In this document: positions 18,487-25,534 of the stretch, in pieces
Layout: every line of letters starts with the position of its first letter
How positions within the stretch are numbered: the first letter of the stretch is position 1
Assembly (NCBI RefSeq): GCF_004362055.1
Contig: NZ_SNXB01000002.1
Span: forward strand, 124,001-188,000
Reading direction: 5' to 3'
Source: Flavobacterium sp. 245
GTDB taxonomy: Bacteria > Bacteroidota > Bacteroidia > Flavobacteriales > Flavobacteriaceae
DNA length: 64,000 nucleotides
The notes under the pieces: model-generated
What the model was told of the DNA's origin: nothing
What the model saw: the letters and a program-made list of their open reading frames with translations, nothing else
The model's database searches: none
Translations under genes and position numbers: made by a program

Positions 18487-18645
18487 AATAATTCGAAATT
18501 TATTCCTACTCGTGTGGCTTTTCGGTTTCGCCCCGTTTTTCAAATGGTATCTGGATTCCATTTAATTTTAAGCACTATAAAATTAATGAAATAAAATGCA
18601 CGTAAAACGTTATTTATTGATTTTCAAATAAATAAAAATGACTAA

Positions 18646-19875
18646 TTAATGAACAACTACAACATCATCTTCAGAACTAAACTCGACTTTCTTTTTTATA
18701 AATCGCTTTCCAACATTTAAAACGATAAAAGCAATAAAGGTTGTGACAGTCATAATAAGAACCATAGGCGCTACAGAATCCTTAACAAAGATTCCAACTG
18801 CAAACGATGCAATTGACCCTAAACCTAGTTGAATTGCTCCCATTAAAGCTGAAGCGCTGCCAGCATTTTTAGCAAACGGAGCCATTGTAAGTCCCGCCGT
18901 ATTTGGGTTTGAAATTCCCAAACAGCCTAAAAACACAAAAAGCATTGCTATAGTCTCATACAATCCTAGTAGATTATTTAAAGAAAGCACAAGAAAAACA
19001 ATACTAACAACAGATTGCAAAATTAATGCGCCAAAAATCATCTGTTCACTTGAGAATTTCTTCAATAAAATGGAATTTAACTGACTAGAACCTATAAAAC
19101 TAACCGACATAAAAGCAAAAATCCATCCATAAGTTTTAGCATCAACATGATAAATATTCATAAAAATGATAGGTGAGGCCGCTACATATGTAAATAATCC
19201 CGAAAAAGCAATTGCTCCAGTAAATGCGTAAGTGTAAAATTGAGGTTCCTTCAAGACTTTTAAAAAATTCGAAATAATAGGTTTTGGTTTTAATGATATT
19301 GAAACATCAGGTTTATAGCTATTTGGCAAACCAATTTGAGAAGCAACTAAAATAGAAATCCCCATAAACATTAGGATAATGAATACGGTATGCCATCCGT
19401 AATCTTGAGTCACATAACCGCCAATTGTAGGCGCTAGCATGGGAGAAAGTCCAAGTACAAGCATTAAAAGTGAGAATACTTTTGGAATATCTTTGACAGG
19501 AAACAAATCACGAACCATTGCTACAGAAGCAACAGTTGCCGCACAGCTTCCGATTGCCTGAATAAATCGCAACGAAATAAACGTATCAATATCAGTCACA
19601 TAAGCACAACCTAACGACGCTAATATGTAAACCATCAAACCCAAAAATAAGGGCTTTTTTCGTCCAAAACGGTCTAGTAATGGCCCATAAAGCAATTGTC
19701 CGGCAGAAATTCCAATAAAATAACTTGATAAACTCATCGAAACTTTTGCTACGGATGTGTTCAAATCCTTCGCAATATCAGAGAAACCAGGAAGATACAT
19801 ATCGATTGAAAAAGGGCCAAGTGCAGTTAAAGAGCCTAAAATCAAAATAAGTTTAATATATTTTTTTGTTGTCAT
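18646..19875 (-). CDS. Bcr/CflA family multidrug efflux MFS transporter
   Basis: The 409-residue protein has twelve predicted membrane helices. The opening LGSLTALGPFSIDMYLPGFSDIAKDL is the Bcr/CflA signature. The loop 2-3 motif GPLLDRFGRKKPLFLGL and the drug-transporter motif VLGLSPMLAPTIGGYV near residue 142 are present. Such pumps export drugs (bicyclomycin, chloramphenicol) or small metabolites by proton exchange. The real substrate is unknown. The gene stands alone. Confidence 0.9.
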   Translation of the reverse strand: MTTKKYIKLILILGSLTALGPFSIDMYLPGFSDIAKDLNTSVAKVSMSLSSYFIGISAGQLLYGPLLDRFGRKKPLFLGLMVYILASLGCAYVTDIDTFISLRFIQAIGSCAATVASVAMVRDLFPVKDIPKVFSLLMLVLGLSPMLAPTIGGYVTQDYGWHTVFIILMFMGISILVASQIGLPNSYKPDVSISLKPKPIISNFLKVLKEPQFYTYAFTGAIAFSGLFTYVAASPIIFMNIYHVDAKTYGWIFAFMSVSFIGSSQLNSILLKKFSSEQMIFGALILQSVVSIVFLVLSLNNLLGLYETIAMLFVFLGCLGISNPNTAGLTMAPFAKNAGSASALMGAIQLGLGSIASFAVGIFVKDSVAPMVLIMTVTTFIAFIVLNVGKRFIKKKVEFSSEDDVVVVH

Positions 19876-20016
19876 TTTCTTAAAAAATTGCTTATAATCT
19901 CAAATTATCATTTAATATTCACTATCTTGTTAGATATAATAACATTTTAACAAAAAAAATGGCAATTATGTAAGTTTTCAAAAATGTTTTGAAACTTTAA
20001 CCACAAAATTTAAATT

Positions 20017-20436
20017 ATGAAAAAAATCACTTTATTATTAGCGTTTATTTTTACAACTATTTCATTTGCTCAAACCATTGTATCAAAACAAGAAGATGCA
20101 AATGTAGAACAATACGAACTTCTAAAAAAAGTAAATGAATATTATCCGGATATTACGTTAAGCAAAACAGTTACGAATTTTTATGCTGACGGAAATATTA
20201 TCGATTCGCAACAGCAATTTGATTTAAAAGGCACCAAATTTTCAAGTTATAAACTAGGAATTGAGCCAGGAAATAAAAAATTATTATTTGAATACGTTTC
20301 AGACGAAACTGGAAAAGTTTTTGGAGATGTACAACTTTTTAAAGGAAATGCTTTAAGAACAACATTCAGCGACAAAACAAATCTAATTGAAATCTCACTT
20401 AACGGAAAATCCGTTTATTCAAAAAAATTAAATTAA
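20017..20436 (+). CDS. Small secreted protein of unknown function (paralogue of the 20783-21244 product)
   Basis: The 139-residue protein has a Sec signal peptide (MKKITLLLAFIFTTISFAQ). The mature region is beta-rich, with YYPDITLSKTVTNFYADGNIIDS and a C-terminal ISLNGKSVYSKK. A similar order of short motifs (YP, V/I-N-Y-D, K-L-E-Y, NGK-VYS) appears in the 20783-21244 product, so the two are probably distant paralogues. It lies just outside the left attachment site of the mobile element and ends at a clear terminator (20470-20490). Confidence 0.7.
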   Translation: MKKITLLLAFIFTTISFAQTIVSKQEDANVEQYELLKKVNEYYPDITLSKTVTNFYADGNIIDSQQQFDLKGTKFSSYKLGIEPGNKKLLFEYVSDETGKVFGDVQLFKGNALRTTFSDKTNLIEISLNGKSVYSKKLN

Positions 20437-20469
20437 ATTTTCAAATAAGAGAATTATATAGCATCACGA

Positions 20470-20491
20470 ATCAAACGTGATGCTTTTTTAT
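20470..20491 (+). terminator. Intrinsic terminator after the small secreted protein gene
   Basis: GCATCACG and CGTGATGC form an 8-bp stem with a short AT-rich loop, followed by TTTTTT. Confidence 0.85.
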
Positions 20492-20617
20492 TGAATTATT
20501 GTAGATCAAATGCAACATAGCTTTTAAATAAGAGACAGATTAAGCAGTGCATAGCTACTATATTAATAAATTTATTCATTTGTACACGGATTTAGTTCCA
20601 TAGAAAGATAATTATAT

Positions 20618-20645
20618 TTGAACTATAATTTATAGTATGATTTGC
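20618..20645 (+). promoter_or_regulatory. Left attachment site (attL), dif-like with degenerate XerD arm
   Basis: XerC arm TTGAACTATAA (20618-20628), 6-nt centre TTTATA (20629-20634) and a diverged XerD arm GTATGATTTGC (20635-20645). The stretch TGAACTATAATTTATA is identical to the right site at 28476-28491. The XerD half differs strongly, as expected if it came from the phage. Confidence 0.75.
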
Positions 20646-20782
20646 AGTATGTCCAAGAAGATGTTAACAACTTTATCAACAGCATTTTTAACCCCTATTT
20701 TTGAAGAAATCTAATATATAAAAATTTGGAACATAAAAAAAGCCCCGTTTTATTGGGGCTTATTTATTGGATATATTTGAGT
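20646..20782. other. Left end of the element between attL and cargo gene
   Basis: The stretch contains no gene. It holds a weak DnaA-box-like TTATCAACA (about 20672) and a terminator: AAGCCCC (20741-20747) and GGGGCTT (20756-20762), with an A/T tail that serves the minus-strand gene ending at 20783. Confidence 0.5.
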
Positions 20783-21244
20783 TTAATTTAAACCTTTATA
20801 GGGATTTTCGCTATAGACTTCCTTGCCATTTTTATATAATTGAACAAAGTTTTTAGTTTTACCTTTTGTTGAAATTTCTAATTTATAAACATTAGAATCG
20901 ACAAGATATATTGATCCTTTTACTGTTAGATTGCCATTACCTGCTCCATAATTAAGCTCATAATCTAATCTTTTACTATCAGATTGCATAACTATTAAAT
21001 AATCGTCACACTTATTTGGCGGTTCTTGATATTCAAGATAACTCTCGGCTATCTGCTTTTTATCATCATAAATATTGACAATGCTTGCTGGTTTAGAAAA
21101 TTCTGGATAATTAACACCAACCATTACCATAAATGCTTGCTGAGGAATAGTTAATTTTTCAGGTGCAGATTGGAAGAACTTCTTTTCCTGAGAATATGAA
21201 GAAACACCAAGCAATAAAATAAGTAATAAAGTAATTTTTTTCAT
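20783..21244 (-). CDS. Secreted protein, possible cargo (moron) gene of the provirus
   Basis: The 153-residue protein has a Sec signal (MKKITLLLILLLGVSSYSQ). The mature part is beta-rich and ends with VQLYKNGKEVYSENP. Its order of motifs is like that of the 139-residue secreted protein encoded just outside attL, so it looks like a distant paralogue. It sits inside the dif-bounded interval yet has its own terminator, is not part of the phage gene run, and resembles a host protein. This suggests a carried gene. The alternative is that the element boundary is not at 20618. Confidence 0.7.
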   Translation of the reverse strand: MKKITLLLILLLGVSSYSQEKKFFQSAPEKLTIPQQAFMVMVGVNYPEFSKPASIVNIYDDKKQIAESYLEYQEPPNKCDDYLIVMQSDSKRLDYELNYGAGNGNLTVKGSIYLVDSNVYKLEISTKGKTKNFVQLYKNGKEVYSENPYKGLN

Positions 21245-21554
21245 GTGGTTTATTTGTGAGTTTATAATTACTAAAGATTTTCAAATATAGTGCCAATAAT
21301 TTTAATTTCACTTTGTCAATTGCTATAAAAGAATAAATAATTATAAGGCAGTAAGACGCTTCGGCTTTCCAATGTGGGATAGATGTTAATAAGTACTTCT
21401 ATTGTTTTAAACTAAAGTATTCAAAAAAGCTAATGAAATGTATCTTTCCAAAAATAACGTATTACGGTTAACCCCAGTAAACACAATGTTAATAAGTATT
21501 AAAATTAGCAAATATAGAAGCCTTGCCTTTACGAAGTAGAATTTGTATTTTTAC

Positions 21555-21608
21555 AAAACCAAGAACCCCAAATACATGGAGTACTTGGGATAGAAGTTCT
21601 TTGGTTTT
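21555..21608 (+). other. Large compound hairpin
   Basis: The outer stem is AAAACCAAGAAC (21555-21566) with GTTCTTTGGTTTT (21596-21608), one bulged base. The inner stem is CCCAA-A-TAC (21567-21575) with GTA-C-TTGGG (21581-21589) and loop ATGGA. It sits 8 bases upstream of a tiny reading frame. It could be a single-strand origin, a packaging signal or a translational control hairpin. Confidence 0.6.
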
Positions 21609-21615
21609 TAAACTT

Positions 21616-21714
21616 ATGAAAAAGTTATCGCCTTTTTGGCAAAAACTAGCAATTACCTATTCAGTACTAAAGCTTGCATGGCACATAGTTGAATTTGGTA
21701 TCCTTCATTATTAA
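21616..21714 (+). CDS. Possible 32-residue membrane-active micropeptide
   Basis: The reading frame starts MKKLSPFWQKLAITYSVLKL and ends with an amphipathic, Trp/His-containing tail. It has two N-terminal lysines and could insert in a membrane. It is flanked by a large hairpin upstream and a terminator 38 bases downstream, so a short plus-strand transcript is likely. It could be a lysis peptide, a type I toxin-like peptide or a chance frame inside an RNA element. The frame stays open upstream to 21523, but the hairpin makes that start unlikely. Confidence 0.35.
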   Translation: MKKLSPFWQKLAITYSVLKLAWHIVEFGILHY

Positions 21715-21716
21715 CT

Positions 21717-21777
21717 CGCTGATGTAGTTCGAAATACATCTGAGAGTAGGAGAACCTAGCCTTTGTGCTAGGTTTTT
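21717..21777 (+). ncRNA. 5S-rRNA-3'-like structured tail plus terminator
   Basis: A stem GATGTA/TACATC (21721-21740) is followed by TGAGAGTAGGAG. This recalls helix IV and loop E of 5S rRNA, where GATGGTAGT faces GAGAGTAGG. A terminator follows directly: AACCTAGC (21753-21760), loop CTTTGT, GCTAGGTTTTT. No 5' half of a 5S gene is present. It may be the end of a small RNA or a remnant. Confidence 0.4.
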
Positions 21778-21954
21778 CTTCTTTATTAAATTACGGAAAA
21801 CCGTATTTATGAATTATAATATTTGATAAACGATGTCGTTTTTCAAACAACTTGCACAAAAATACAACTTTATTTATTTATTTCTACAAGCAATAATAAT
21901 TAATTTATCACGCTTTAATTAAATTTTAACAAAATGATCTTTAACATAATGCGC

Positions 21955-21982
21955 AAGCCTTTGTAAATTAATACAAAGGCTT
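21955..21982 (-). terminator. Hairpin at the end of the phage operon
   Basis: AAGCCTTTGTA (21955-21965) pairs perfectly with TACAAAGGCTT (21972-21982). The stop codon of the last phage gene lies within the hairpin. There is no U tract, so it may protect the mRNA 3' end instead of terminating. Confidence 0.55.
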
Positions 21983-22192
21983 ATCTATTATATAATCATT
22001 GAAGTATTGCCGAGAAATATAATTACCAGTTTTCCTATTATAAATATTAATGTAGTGATAATCAAATCCGACATTTTTACACCAGTTATGCAGATAATAT
22101 ATTGATTTACAAAACTCTACTTTTATAGGTCTTATATTTTTATCTTTATTAAAGATTGTACAACTGTAAGGCGTTGGAGTAGTATTAGCCAT
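21968..22192 (-). CDS. Phage protein of unknown function, last gene of the operon
   Basis: The 74-residue soluble protein is rich in Tyr and Asn (FDYHYINIYNRKTGNYISRQYF). No motif is recognised. Its start overlaps the preceding gene by 8 nt, which supports co-translation with the possible spike protein. It could be a small structural or receptor-binding accessory protein. Confidence 0.65.
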   Translation of the reverse strand: MANTTPTPYSCTIFNKDKNIRPIKVEFCKSIYYLHNWCKNVGFDYHYINIYNRKTGNYISRQYFNDYIIDKPLY

Positions 22193-23036
22193 AAATATTG
22201 GTGATTTGTATCTCTACTTCATGAAGCAGGTTTTTAATCTTAAAACCACCGTTTACACAAACAAACGTTGACATATCAAATTCACCTTTTTTAATGATAC
22301 TTGTGCCAACTTCTATATAATTGACTAATACCCAAAATTCATTAGTTCGAATATCTGTAAAAATCCAAACTGCCAAGCCATAAGGATATGACGTTTTTGT
22401 AGTAGTCATTTTTATGTAATAATCGCCAAACTGAACAATACTACCATTATTCTGAACAGGAAAAGAACTAACTAAATCATAACCATTTCTAATGTAATTT
22501 GGACTTTCTCCCTGAAAGTCCACACTATCCAAATGGGTAGAGTTTCTATAAGTGTCAATTCCGAGAGTGTAAAATTTATTATCTCCCTGAATTGTTCCCA
22601 ATCTCATAAATGAGTAAACCCTTGTATCTACCTGATAACCTGAACCCGCAGTAAATCGACCATCTAAACGAAATTGAGGTAATTTATATTCTTTAAGATA
22701 TCTTAATGGTTTTTTCTGAAAATCGCTAAAGTTTGAAATCTCAACACTACTTGAACCACTTGAATAAGGAACACTTAAATAAATTTCCGTAAATGCAGTA
22801 GCAAAATAATTCTCTGGAATTACATTTAAATCAACATTCCCTAAATCATTAATAACCGAAAGCATAGGTAAACTATCGTAATTTATAAAGTCAACACCTT
22901 GAACACGTTTATTATCAATGAATACTGATAATATAAAAAATGGCGTTTGAATACCTCTTACAGAATATCCCTCAAATGCTTCAAGTTCTTTTACTTTAAC
23001 CGCATAAGTATCATCTATATATTGAATAAAGTTCAT
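22185..23036 (-). CDS. Possible spike/receptor-binding protein of the provirus
   Basis: The 283-residue protein is predicted to be mostly beta strands, without signal peptide or membrane helix. The middle (VDTRVYSFMRLGTIQGDNKFYTLGIDTY) and the repeated aromatic/Gly segments suggest a beta-sandwich. It is the largest late gene after the capsid candidate and lies at the operon end, where small icosahedral phages often place their vertex proteins. No homologue is recognised, so the role is inferred from size, composition and place. Confidence 0.6.
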   Translation of the reverse strand: MNFIQYIDDTYAVKVKELEAFEGYSVRGIQTPFFILSVFIDNKRVQGVDFINYDSLPMLSVINDLGNVDLNVIPENYFATAFTEIYLSVPYSSGSSSVEISNFSDFQKKPLRYLKEYKLPQFRLDGRFTAGSGYQVDTRVYSFMRLGTIQGDNKFYTLGIDTYRNSTHLDSVDFQGESPNYIRNGYDLVSSFPVQNNGSIVQFGDYYIKMTTTKTSYPYGLAVWIFTDIRTNEFWVLVNYIEVGTSIIKKGEFDMSTFVCVNGGFKIKNLLHEVEIQITNIYG

Positions 23037-23042
23037 ATCTGA

Positions 23043-23564
23043 TTAATTAAATAACGGAACTTTTTTCAAGTCCGAGGTTGATAAATATTTTTTCAAATCA
23101 GCCTTTAAATCACGTCTTGTAATAACATAATAACAGCCAATTACTAAAGGAACAGTTGTAACTTGTTTTACTTTCAATAACTCGTTAATTGTTTCCTTTT
23201 CATTTTCGAAATTAGAAAACGGCTCAGTTATCCAAGTGTACCAAGGTGAATCTTTCGTTTGCTTATTTGTTCCCAACCATACCGCCAATGATTCTGCAAT
23301 GTCGTGAACTTCTTTACGAGGTGTAATTTTGTTCAATTCAATTTCTTTTGTCATTGGATTAGAAACCGCAATTTTTAAATCTTTTTCTGCATCTTCCAAA
23401 GCTTTTTCCTCAGCGTCTTGTGTGAATTTAGCATACCATTTTTTTAACAATGGATAACACACAATTATACCCACGCATAAAAGCCAGTATTTTTGCAGAA
23501 AATCAAAGAGCCAAACAGTATTGGCTTGGCTCTTTGTTCTATTAACTATCTCTCTTTGAGCCAT
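23043..23564 (-). CDS. Phage membrane protein
   Basis: The 173-residue protein has an N-terminal membrane helix at about 24-41 (YWLLCVGIIVCYPLLKKWY) and a second hydrophobic stretch near 134-148 (VTTVPLVIGCYYVI). Between them is a charged region with a helical EEKALEDAEKDLKIAV segment. It probably sits in the virion membrane or the host inner membrane. It starts 2 bases after the stop of the 35-residue gene and ends 6 bases before the spike candidate. Confidence 0.65.
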   Translation of the reverse strand: MAQREIVNRTKSQANTVWLFDFLQKYWLLCVGIIVCYPLLKKWYAKFTQDAEEKALEDAEKDLKIAVSNPMTKEIELNKITPRKEVHDIAESLAVWLGTNKQTKDSPWYTWITEPFSNFENEKETINELLKVKQVTTVPLVIGCYYVITRRDLKADLKKYLSTSDLKKVPLFN

Positions 23565-23566
23565 AA

Positions 23567-23674
23567 TTATTTTTTCTTAAATAATTTATAAGCTAAAAGT
23601 CCTGCTACAGCTACTAATACAACATTTGCTATAGTTTTATTGTTTGCGTAAAAAAGTTTGATTTTATCTAACAT
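23567..23674 (-). CDS. 35-residue single-pass membrane protein of the provirus
   Basis: The product starts MLDKIKLFYANNKTIANVVL, continues as a hydrophobic helix rich in Val and Ala, and ends with a lysine cluster (YKLFKKK). Its start lies within the end of the hydrolase gene (11-nt overlap) and its stop is 2 bases before the next gene. Tight packing on both sides argues that it is real. Similar tiny proteins are membrane components in lipid-containing phages. Confidence 0.65.
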   Translation of the reverse strand: MLDKIKLFYANNKTIANVVLVAVAGLLAYKLFKKK

Positions 23675-24266
23675 CTTGTTTAAATTTTGAATTAATAATT
23701 TTTATCTTTTTGGGCGTTTGTTTAGACTGTAACGCTGTAAACAGTATAAAAAAAAGCAGTACAGGAATAATCAAATAATTGAATTTGAATTTCTTTTTAG
23801 CCGTTACCGTAACGGTTGCAAGATTGTAATCTCCCATAATATCAATAGCATCCTGAATGTCCGAATCGTAAATTAAATTATGATCAGGCGAGCATTCATG
23901 TTTAATAATTGCCCTTGCAATGACTAAGTAAAACTTTGCATCCACAATTTTGATTGTTTGGTCAGGGTCTAAGCCTACAGCTTTTGAAATAACTTCAATA
24001 TACTTTTGCGTATCATTTTCAAATGGCGGTGCATATTCAGTTATAAGCTTTCTTACTGTATTCTTTCCTTTATCAATGTCATTTGTCAAATCTCGTAACA
24101 TGGCACGGATACCAAATTTCACTTCTGTAAACTGTTCAAAATGTTTATCGGTATTTTGAGCATTTGGAATTTTTCCCTGCCAAGCAATATTGGTCAAAAC
24201 CAAGTTACCCGGATTATTATTTCGAATACCTCGAGTTAATTCTTTTCTGCCTAAATAATTACTCAT
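23664..24266 (-). CDS. P5-like phage peptidoglycan hydrolase (lytic transglycosylase type), membrane-anchored
   Basis: The 200-residue protein carries RGIRNNNPGNL at residues 12-22, WQGKIPNA and a FEQFTEVKFGIRAML segment. This is the pattern of phage structural protein P5-type muralytic enzymes. A Glu just before the motif (KELTRGIRNNNPGN) is a candidate catalytic residue. A membrane helix lies at about 163-180 near the C terminus, followed by a basic tail. It probably opens the cell wall during entry or release and is held in the viral membrane. Its start overlaps the 58-residue gene by 8 nt. Confidence 0.8.
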   Translation of the reverse strand: MSNYLGRKELTRGIRNNNPGNLVLTNIAWQGKIPNAQNTDKHFEQFTEVKFGIRAMLRDLTNDIDKGKNTVRKLITEYAPPFENDTQKYIEVISKAVGLDPDQTIKIVDAKFYLVIARAIIKHECSPDHNLIYDSDIQDAIDIMGDYNLATVTVTAKKKFKFNYLIIPVLLFFILFTALQSKQTPKKIKIINSKFKQDVR

Positions 24267-24435
24267 TTTCTTCTGTAATTAAAGGTTTAGCAGGTGTTTG
24301 CGGTTCATCCTTTCCGAAATCAAGTTTGCCTAATTCGTCAGAAACTACCTGAATACCTTTTAAAATAGCTGTTACAACAGCACCATATTTAACGATAATA
24401 CCAATTATCGAAACAATTCCTTTCAAATTTTTCAT
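24259..24435 (-). CDS. 58-residue membrane protein, holin-like size
   Basis: The product begins MKNLKGIVSIIGIIVKYGAV, continues with a second amphipathic stretch and ends in an acidic tail (KPLITEENE). Its ATG overlaps the stop of the preceding 34-residue gene as TAATG, and its stop overlaps the hydrolase start. Location immediately before a muralytic enzyme would suit a holin, though a structural membrane role is equally possible. Confidence 0.65.
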   Translation of the reverse strand: MKNLKGIVSIIGIIVKYGAVVTAILKGIQVVSDELGKLDFGKDEPQTPAKPLITEENE

Positions 24436-24539
24436 TACTTATTTTGTTTTAATTGTTTTCTTTTTTCTAAATACTCTTTGAGTAAATCCACCCCCTCATG
24501 GAGTATAAGAGGGAGGAATTTTAATATGACCTTAAACAT
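24435..24539 (-). CDS. 34-residue amphipathic peptide of the provirus
   Basis: The product starts MFKVILKFLPLILHEGVDLL and ends in a Lys/Gln/Glu-rich helix. Both its start and stop form TAATG overlaps with its neighbours, which strongly favours translational coupling and a real gene. Function unknown; it is probably membrane-associated. Confidence 0.6.
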   Translation of the reverse strand: MFKVILKFLPLILHEGVDLLKEYLEKRKQLKQNK

Positions 24540-24940
24540 TAGTTCGAGCGAATAAATGTACCTGCGTAACCTCCGTTTTTTGCACGTGGGTTAATGACAA
24601 AAGCCATGCTGTCAATTACAACTTTACCGCCATTTTTCTGCATTGTACCCCAGTGGAAAGATTGAACACCCGTTTTAGTGTTAGTAAAAGTGCATGCTAC
24701 AGAACCAAACCAACCTTTTTCTGAAAGATTTGATTTAGTAGTTGTTACACATTTAATTGCAATCAATTCTCCCTTAGACAATCTCCAACCAGTTGTTAAA
24801 TGCTGTTCAACACCTTTATTTGGTCCTGAAACAGGCATATAAGTAGTAGACTTAGCACCTGAATGTTTAACTTTTTGTTGGTTATTATTGTTATTATAAT
24901 TCTGATTATTAGAATTATAATTCTTTTTATTTTGTGCCAT
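24539..24940 (-). CDS. Asn/Gln-rich phage protein, probably structural
   Basis: The 133-residue protein has an Asn/Gln-rich, basic N-terminal arm of about 25 residues followed by a beta-rich domain (GWRLSKGELIAIKCVTT ... GWFGSVACTFTNTKTGVQSF). A flexible basic arm plus a compact beta domain suits a minor capsid or DNA-binding virion protein. It is translationally coupled by TAATG at both ends. No family is recognised. Confidence 0.65.
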   Translation of the reverse strand: MAQNKKNYNSNNQNYNNNNNQQKVKHSGAKSTTYMPVSGPNKGVEQHLTTGWRLSKGELIAIKCVTTTKSNLSEKGWFGSVACTFTNTKTGVQSFHWGTMQKNGGKVVIDSMAFVINPRAKNGGYAGTFIRSN

Positions 24941-25098
24941 TACTTTATAATGTGTTTAATTAATAATATGATTTCAGCAAGTTTTTTAATTATGATTACT
25001 GCCGAATCTATCAGAAATACAATAAGATAGATTCGATAGTAATTTTTCGGCTTGCTATCTTTTTCTTGCAACTCTTCTTCCTGAATTATTGCGGTCAC
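24940..25098 (-). CDS. 52-residue phage membrane protein with GTG start
   Basis: The frame starts at a GTG inside the end of the upstream gene, with a charged first part (QEEELQEKDSKPKNYYR), then a hydrophobic helix (IYLIVFLIDSAVIII) and an amphipathic end. Its stop forms TAATG with the next gene, the same junction as seen twice further downstream. An in-frame TTG at residue 10 is an alternative start. It has no ATG, so it is easily missed. Confidence 0.5.
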   Translation of the reverse strand: MTAIIQEEELQEKDSKPKNYYRIYLIVFLIDSAVIIIKKLAEIILLIKHIIK

Positions 25099-25531
25099 GT
25101 CTTAAAAACCAAATCAATGCAATAAGACCAGCGACAGCACCTAAAACAATTTTCCAGTTTCTTTGAAACCAAACCTTAATAGTTGAACTTACTACAGTAG
25201 CACCAACCTGACCGCTTCCCTGAACAAATCCAGTACTTAAACCGTCATTAATCCCAGTTGTTACGGCTTTTGCGAAAATCTGAGAACCTGCATTTGCTAC
25301 AGCACCAGCAGTTTGACTTGCTACAGCTAAAGCTTGCTGATTATTATATTCAGCTTGCGCCGCATTGTTTGCTTTTTTTGCTTCGTGGGCATCTTGCAAA
25401 TTCTGCGAGATGTTTTGAACCGCTCCACCAACAAAAGGTATTGCGCCCATAATAGGAGTAGCGACCTTTACCAAATTTTTGAACGAAACATTTTTCTTAA
25501 TCGCTGTTCCAATTTTTTTGAAAAATCCCAT
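25055..25531 (-). CDS. Ala/Gln-rich membrane protein, DNA-pilot or penetration protein-like
   Basis: The 158-residue protein begins MGFFKKIGTAIKKNVSF, has a Gly-rich hydrophobic segment (PIMGAIPFVGGAV), a long Ala/Gln/Asn-rich helical middle, and a membrane helix at about 127-143 followed by a strongly basic end (RRDRNNSGRRVARKR). This layout recalls the DNA pilot proteins of small ssDNA phages and the tube-forming membrane proteins of lipid-containing phages. It begins 3 bases after the capsid candidate. Family assignment is not possible by eye. Confidence 0.6.
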   Translation of the reverse strand: MGFFKKIGTAIKKNVSFKNLVKVATPIMGAIPFVGGAVQNISQNLQDAHEAKKANNAAQAEYNNQQALAVASQTAGAVANAGSQIFAKAVTTGINDGLSTGFVQGSGQVGATVVSSTIKVWFQRNWKIVLGAVAGLIALIWFLRRDRNNSGRRVARKR

Positions 25532-25534
25532 AGC

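Larger units (their letters stand above)
21245..21967. other. Structured intergenic region of the provirus
   Basis: About 720 bases with only one possible tiny gene. Contents in order: a direct repeat ATGTTAATAAGTA at 21383-21395 and 21486-21498; a large compound hairpin at 21555-21608; a 32-codon reading frame at 21616-21714; a stem-loop followed by GAGAGTAGG that resembles the 3' side of bacterial 5S rRNA; and a strong plus-strand terminator at 21753-21777. In small ssDNA phages such regions usually hold complementary-strand origins and packaging signals; that role is inferred here. Confidence 0.55.

Noticed and set aside
18487..18561. N-terminal extension of the DUF4242 protein
   Set aside because: The family begins at MPKYVVEREI; the added 25 codons are basic, low in conservation signals and not signal-peptide-like.
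20662..20682. Replication origin near attL (TTATCAACA box)
   Set aside because: A single imperfect DnaA-like box without further copies; a dif site nearby points to the terminus, not the origin.
21555..21714. Hairpin plus small frame as a retron msr-msd
   Set aside because: No reverse transcriptase gene lies in the element or nearby.
21523..21714. Longer 63-codon frame over the hairpin
   Set aside because: The first half is an Arg/Thr/Pro-rich read-through of a perfect hairpin; only the internal 32-codon part looks peptide-like.
21717..21752. A complete 5S rRNA gene
   Set aside because: Only the 3' side resembles 5S; the 5' half and the flanking rRNA genes are absent.
21934..21944. Inverted XerD-arm-like CTTTAACATAA inside the element
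   Set aside because: Only one arm matches; the required XerC arm and 6-base centre are missing, so it is probably chance in AT-rich DNA.
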